Of a stretch of DNA of 64,000 nucleotides, positions 61,047-64,000 are shown piece by piece. The notes beneath the pieces are model-generated. The model was not told the DNA's origin. It ran no database searches and saw nothing but the letters and a program-made list of their open reading frames with translations. Position 1 is the first letter of the stretch. Every line of letters starts with the position of its first letter. A program made the translations under genes and the position numbers. The stretch is from Streptomyces rubrogriseus (GTDB taxonomy: Bacteria; Actinomycetota; Actinomycetes; Streptomycetales; Streptomycetaceae): assembly GCF_027947575.1 (NCBI RefSeq), contig NZ_CP116256.1, positions 62,001-126,000 on the forward strand. Direction: 5' to 3'.

Positions 61047-62687
61047 ATGCCCGACGCTCCCCACTTCACCTCTCCCCGCCGCCGCAGGCCCCGCAACGGT
61101 GTGCGGGCCGTCGCCGCCGTGGGCGTCGTCCTCGCGACAGCCGCGGGCGGCTCGTACGCCGCCGGGTTCGGCCCCTTCGCGCGCGGCGACGACGGACCCG
61201 ACCCCGCCGCGACGGAGCAGGCGCGCGCCTTCCTCGCCGACTGGGCCGCCGGGCGGCTGCCGAGCGCGGCCGGACGCACCACCGAGCCCGGCAAGGCGCA
61301 GGAGGTGCTGCAGAGCTTCACCGCGGGACTCGACATCGAGAAACCGAAGCTGACGGCGGCGGCCGACGGCGTGAAGGAGGGCGAGGACGGCACCCTCGGC
61401 ATCCCCTTCACCGCCCGGATGCCGGTCACCGGCCTGGGCACCTGGACGTACGAGTCGGAGCTGCCGCTGCGCGAGCAGGACGACGGCGGCTGGAAGGTGG
61501 ACTGGCGGCTGTCGCTGGTGCACCCGCGGCTGAGCGAGACGGAGAAGTTCCGCCTGGAGCGCGAGGAGAGCGCCCCGCCGAAGGTCACGGACCGCGCGGG
61601 CGTCTCGCTCGTGGGCGCCGAGTACCCGTCCCTGTCCCCGCTCCTGGGCCGGCTCGCCGGTGACGCGGGCGGCGGCGGCCCGCGCGGCGCGGTCGAGCTG
61701 GTCGACCGGGCCAGCGGCGAGACCGTGCGCACCGAGGCGTCCTTCGGCAAGAAGCCCGACCCGGCGACGGCGGACCGGCCCGTGCGCACCACCCTGGACG
61801 CCGGGTGGCAGGCGGCCGCCGAACAGGCCCTCGGGGAGGCCGACGGCAAGAACGCCTCCCTGGTCGCCCTGCGCGTCGACAACGGCGAGGTGCTCGCCCT
61901 CGCCAACTCGCCCTCCTCGGGCTTCAACCGCGCCGCCTCCGGCACCTACGCGCCCGGCTCCACCTGGAAGATCGTCACCAGCAGCGCCCTGCTGCTCAAG
62001 GACGCGGTCGCGCCCGACGACGTCGTGGACTGCCCCAAGTACCTGACCGTGGGCAAGGAGTTCCACAACGTGGAGACCTCCGAACACCCCGGCGCCACCT
62101 TCCGCAAGGACTTCACCGAGTCCTGCAACACCGCCTTCATCAGCCTGCGCGGCAAGCTCGACGACGGGGAGCTGGGGAAGGTCGCGCGCACCTACTTCGG
62201 GGTCGGCCAGGAGTGGCACATCGGCATCCCGACGTACGACGGCTCGGTGCCGGTGCCCAAGGACGAGACGGAGAAGGCCGCGTCGATGATCGGGCAGGGC
62301 CGGGTCCAGGCCAACCCCCTGATCATGGCGTCGGTGACGGCCACCGCGGTCTCCGGCGAGTTCCACCAGCCGTCCGTCACCGCGGGCAACGAGGACGAGA
62401 CCCGCACCGAGCCGCTCCCCGACGAGGTCGTCACCCAGCTGCGCGGGCTGATGCGGGCCACCGTCACCGACGGCACCGCGCGCGTCCTGGCCGACCTGCC
62501 CGGCGAGATCGGCGCCAAGACCGGCACCGCCGAGGTCTCCGACGACCAGGACAACAACGGCTGGCTCGTCGCCCACCGGGGCAACGTCGCCGTCGCCGTG
62601 GTCGTCGAGGAGGGCGTCACCGGCGGCGGCTCGGCGGGGCCGATCGTGCACAGCCTGCTGTCGGCCGTACCGGAGGACCCTTCCTGA
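61047..62687 (+). CDS. Penicillin-binding protein with MecA-N-like domain
   Basis: This 546-residue class B PBP-like transpeptidase has an N-terminal TM (about 18-38), an NTF2-like/MecA_N domain (about 55-160), and a linker domain. The transpeptidase has S-T-W-K at 305-308, S-C-N at 359-361 and K-T-G-T at 491-494. The MecA-N arrangement is shared with low-affinity, beta-lactam-tolerant PBPs. Its operon with an esterase, divergent from a LysR gene and next to a beta-lactamase-like gene, suggests an inducible wall-synthesis backup. ATG at 61047 follows CAAGGA. Confidence 0.9.
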   Translation: MPDAPHFTSPRRRRPRNGVRAVAAVGVVLATAAGGSYAAGFGPFARGDDGPDPAATEQARAFLADWAAGRLPSAAGRTTEPGKAQEVLQSFTAGLDIEKPKLTAAADGVKEGEDGTLGIPFTARMPVTGLGTWTYESELPLREQDDGGWKVDWRLSLVHPRLSETEKFRLEREESAPPKVTDRAGVSLVGAEYPSLSPLLGRLAGDAGGGGPRGAVELVDRASGETVRTEASFGKKPDPATADRPVRTTLDAGWQAAAEQALGEADGKNASLVALRVDNGEVLALANSPSSGFNRAASGTYAPGSTWKIVTSSALLLKDAVAPDDVVDCPKYLTVGKEFHNVETSEHPGATFRKDFTESCNTAFISLRGKLDDGELGKVARTYFGVGQEWHIGIPTYDGSVPVPKDETEKAASMIGQGRVQANPLIMASVTATAVSGEFHQPSVTAGNEDETRTEPLPDEVVTQLRGLMRATVTDGTARVLADLPGEIGAKTGTAEVSDDQDNNGWLVAHRGNVAVAVVVEEGVTGGGSAGPIVHSLLSAVPEDPS

Positions 62688-62717
62688 GAACCCTTCTCGA
62701 GCCCGTACCGAGCGGGA

Positions 62718-63857
62718 TCAGCCGAGCCGCACCGGCAGTTCCACCAGCCCCCGCAGCAGGGTGCTGGTGCGCCAGGTGAGCGCCGCCGGGTCGGCGACCG
62801 GGGCGAGCGCGGGATGCCGGTCGAGCAGCAGGCGTACGGCGACGGCGGCCTCGACGCGGGCCAGCGGGGCGCCCAGGCAGTGGTGCGGGCCGTGGCCGAA
62901 ACCGAGGTGGCCCCGCGGGCGGCGGCCGATGTCGAAGCGGTCGGGATCGGGGAAGTGCGCCGGGTCGCGGGAGGCGGCGGCGAGGGAGACGAGCACCGGT
63001 TCGCCCGCCGCGATCGCGGTGCCCGCCAGCTCCAGCGGCTCGGCCGCGAAGCGGAACGCGGAGGAGTGGACGGGCGAGTGGTACCGCAGCGACTCCTCCA
63101 CGGCGGCCTCGGTCAGCTCCGGCTCGGCGCGCAGGCGGGCGAGCTGGTCGGGGTGGGTGAGCAGGCCGTGCACGGTGGCGGAGATCAGGTTGACGGTCGT
63201 CTCGTGCCCGGCGACCAGGATGAGGAAGGCCATGCCGAGCAGTTCGTCCGGGGTGAGTTCGCCGCTGTCGGCGGCGGCGACCAGATCGCCGAGCAGCGTG
63301 CCGTCCGGGGTGCGCCGCTTGGCGTCGGTCAGCTCGGTGAGGTAGCCGGTCAGCGCGGTCGCCGCCGACCCGGCCGCCTCCGGCGAAGTGGGCATGACCA
63401 GCTCGTTCGACCAGGTGTGGAAGCCCTGGCGGTCGGCCTCGGGCACGCCCAGCAGCTCGCAGATCACCGTGACCGGCAGCGGCAGCGCGTACCGGGCGAC
63501 CAGGTCGGCCGTGCCCGTCGGCGGCAGCGCGTCCAGCAGGTCGTGCGCGATGCGCTCGACGCGCGGGCGCAGGGCGGCGGTCCGGCCCGGCGTGAAGTGT
63601 CCGGCGACCAGCCGGCGCAGGCGGGTGTGGAGCGGCGGGTCGCTCTGGAGCATGTTGTGGCCGATGGCGTGCCCGCCGTCGCTGTCCCAGGAAGCGGAGT
63701 GCCGGATGTCGTTGCGCAGCCGCGGGTCGGTGAGCGCGGCCCGTGCCGCGTCGCGCGTCACCACCAGCCGGCTCTCCCCGCTGCCCGGCACGAGCACCCG
63801 GTGCACGGCGCCCACGGCCCGCAGGGCGGCCAGTTCCTCGGAGGTGGGCGCGGTCAT
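62718..63857 (-). CDS. Cytochrome P450
   Basis: This 379-residue class I bacterial P450 has I-helix A-G-H-E-T-T, K-helix E-E-S-L-R (ExxR), and the haem loop F-G-H-G-P-H-H-C-L-G-A-P-L-A-R with the axial cysteine. It is somewhat short at the N-terminus compared with the usual about 400 residues, but starts normally in M-T-A-P-T-S-E. It needs external ferredoxin and reductase, not encoded here. It is divergent from a gene beginning at 63976, with two operator palindromes between, so substrate-inducible control by that neighbour is likely. Confidence 0.94.
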   Translation of the reverse strand: MTAPTSEELAALRAVGAVHRVLVPGSGESRLVVTRDAARAALTDPRLRNDIRHSASWDSDGGHAIGHNMLQSDPPLHTRLRRLVAGHFTPGRTAALRPRVERIAHDLLDALPPTGTADLVARYALPLPVTVICELLGVPEADRQGFHTWSNELVMPTSPEAAGSAATALTGYLTELTDAKRRTPDGTLLGDLVAAADSGELTPDELLGMAFLILVAGHETTVNLISATVHGLLTHPDQLARLRAEPELTEAAVEESLRYHSPVHSSAFRFAAEPLELAGTAIAAGEPVLVSLAAASRDPAHFPDPDRFDIGRRPRGHLGFGHGPHHCLGAPLARVEAAVAVRLLLDRHPALAPVADPAALTWRTSTLLRGLVELPVRLG

Positions 63858-63884
63858 GGGACCTCCTGTGAAGGACGGCTAAAC

Positions 63885-63950
63885 GGGGAGTGCTCCCCAT
63901 TTCCTCCGCCGACGATAGCATCGGCGTTCGGAGCACGGGGAGCACTCCCC
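63885..63950. promoter_or_regulatory. Twin GGGGAG-N2-CTCCCC operators
   Basis: GGGGAGTGCTCCCC (63885-63898) and GGGGAGCACTCCCC (63937-63950) are near-perfect palindromes and reverse complements of each other. They are 52 bp apart, in the gap between the P450 gene and the divergent gene. They are typical of a TetR-type regulator acting on both promoters. Confidence 0.75.
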
Positions 63951-63975
63951 GGTTCGTACGACCCGGAGGGCGAGG

Positions 63976-64000
63976 ATGACCGTCGGCGCACGCGACGGAG
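63976..64000 (+). CDS. Start of a divergent gene, probably the local regulator (partial)
   Basis: ATG at 63976 follows GGAGGGCGAGG and opens M-T-V-G-A-R-D-G before the window ends. The position opposite a P450 with twin operators suggests a TetR-family regulator, but only eight residues are visible. Confidence 0.45.

Overview
The window is 64 kb of very GC-rich DNA (roughly 70 percent or more). Codons end in G or C, starts are often GTG, and I noticed no in-frame TTA codon. Gene content is that of a Streptomyces chromosome: Bpa proteasome activator, bkd complex, PASTA kinase, SpoIIE-type phosphatases, GlxA-type regulators, a vWA protein and many DUF families of that genus. Two perfect parS sites (GTTTCACGTGAAAC, at 679 and 33264) place it in the origin-proximal core, because Streptomyces parS sites cluster around oriC. 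It is mainly housekeeping DNA, with an accessory-looking stretch at 56.2-64 kb.

Layout. 1-8.2 kb: moeA end, RCK potassium channel, DrrAB-type ABC exporter, quinone oxidoreductase, a frameshifted secreted anchored protein, and bpa. 6.5-10.2 kb: two divergent Ser/Thr kinases. 10.2-15.4 kb: orphan DevR-type regulator, PNPOx-like protein, and bkdABC with a frameshifted E2. 15.5-24.8 kb: YtrA-type GntR plus membrane protein, K15-type DD-peptidase, GntR-MFS pair, mycothiol-dependent isomerase-like protein, nitrilase-family hydrolase, GlxA/LURP-one pair, cupin. 24.9-31 kb: M18 aminopeptidase, acyl-CoA dehydrogenase with twin operator boxes, SseB, pirin, AI-2E-type permease. 31-40 kb: PAS-GAF-PP2C-HATPase protein, aspS, glycosyltransferase, metG, vWA protein. 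40-56 kb: PhoX behind a PHO box, EEP-family protein, small membrane proteins, a membrane SpoIIE phosphatase followed by a degenerate caspase-like protein, an XRE-TPR regulator divergent from a 58-residue secreted peptide, lipoprotein, GH13, nucleoside hydrolase, a short threonyl-tRNA synthetase with a Thr-codon leader and hairpin, and an M24 peptidase.

56.2-64 kb: a truncated beta-helix gene abuts a TnpB-type element whose transposase has lost its middle. Next come a class A beta-lactamase-like gene, 155-bp repeats, and a frameshifted LysR gene. Divergent from these is a lipoprotein esterase-PBP operon, forming a plausible beta-lactam-response locus. A cytochrome P450 and the start of a divergent gene share twin GGGGAG/CTCCCC operators.

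Three genes (near 5.02, 14.47 and 59.04 kb) carry single-base frameshifts, which could be real decay or assembly error. The observations most worth following are the pseudo-caspase, the thrS leader, the internally deleted TnpB, the parS sites inside functional gene sequence, and the regular 14-, 28- and 155-bp repeat arrays.
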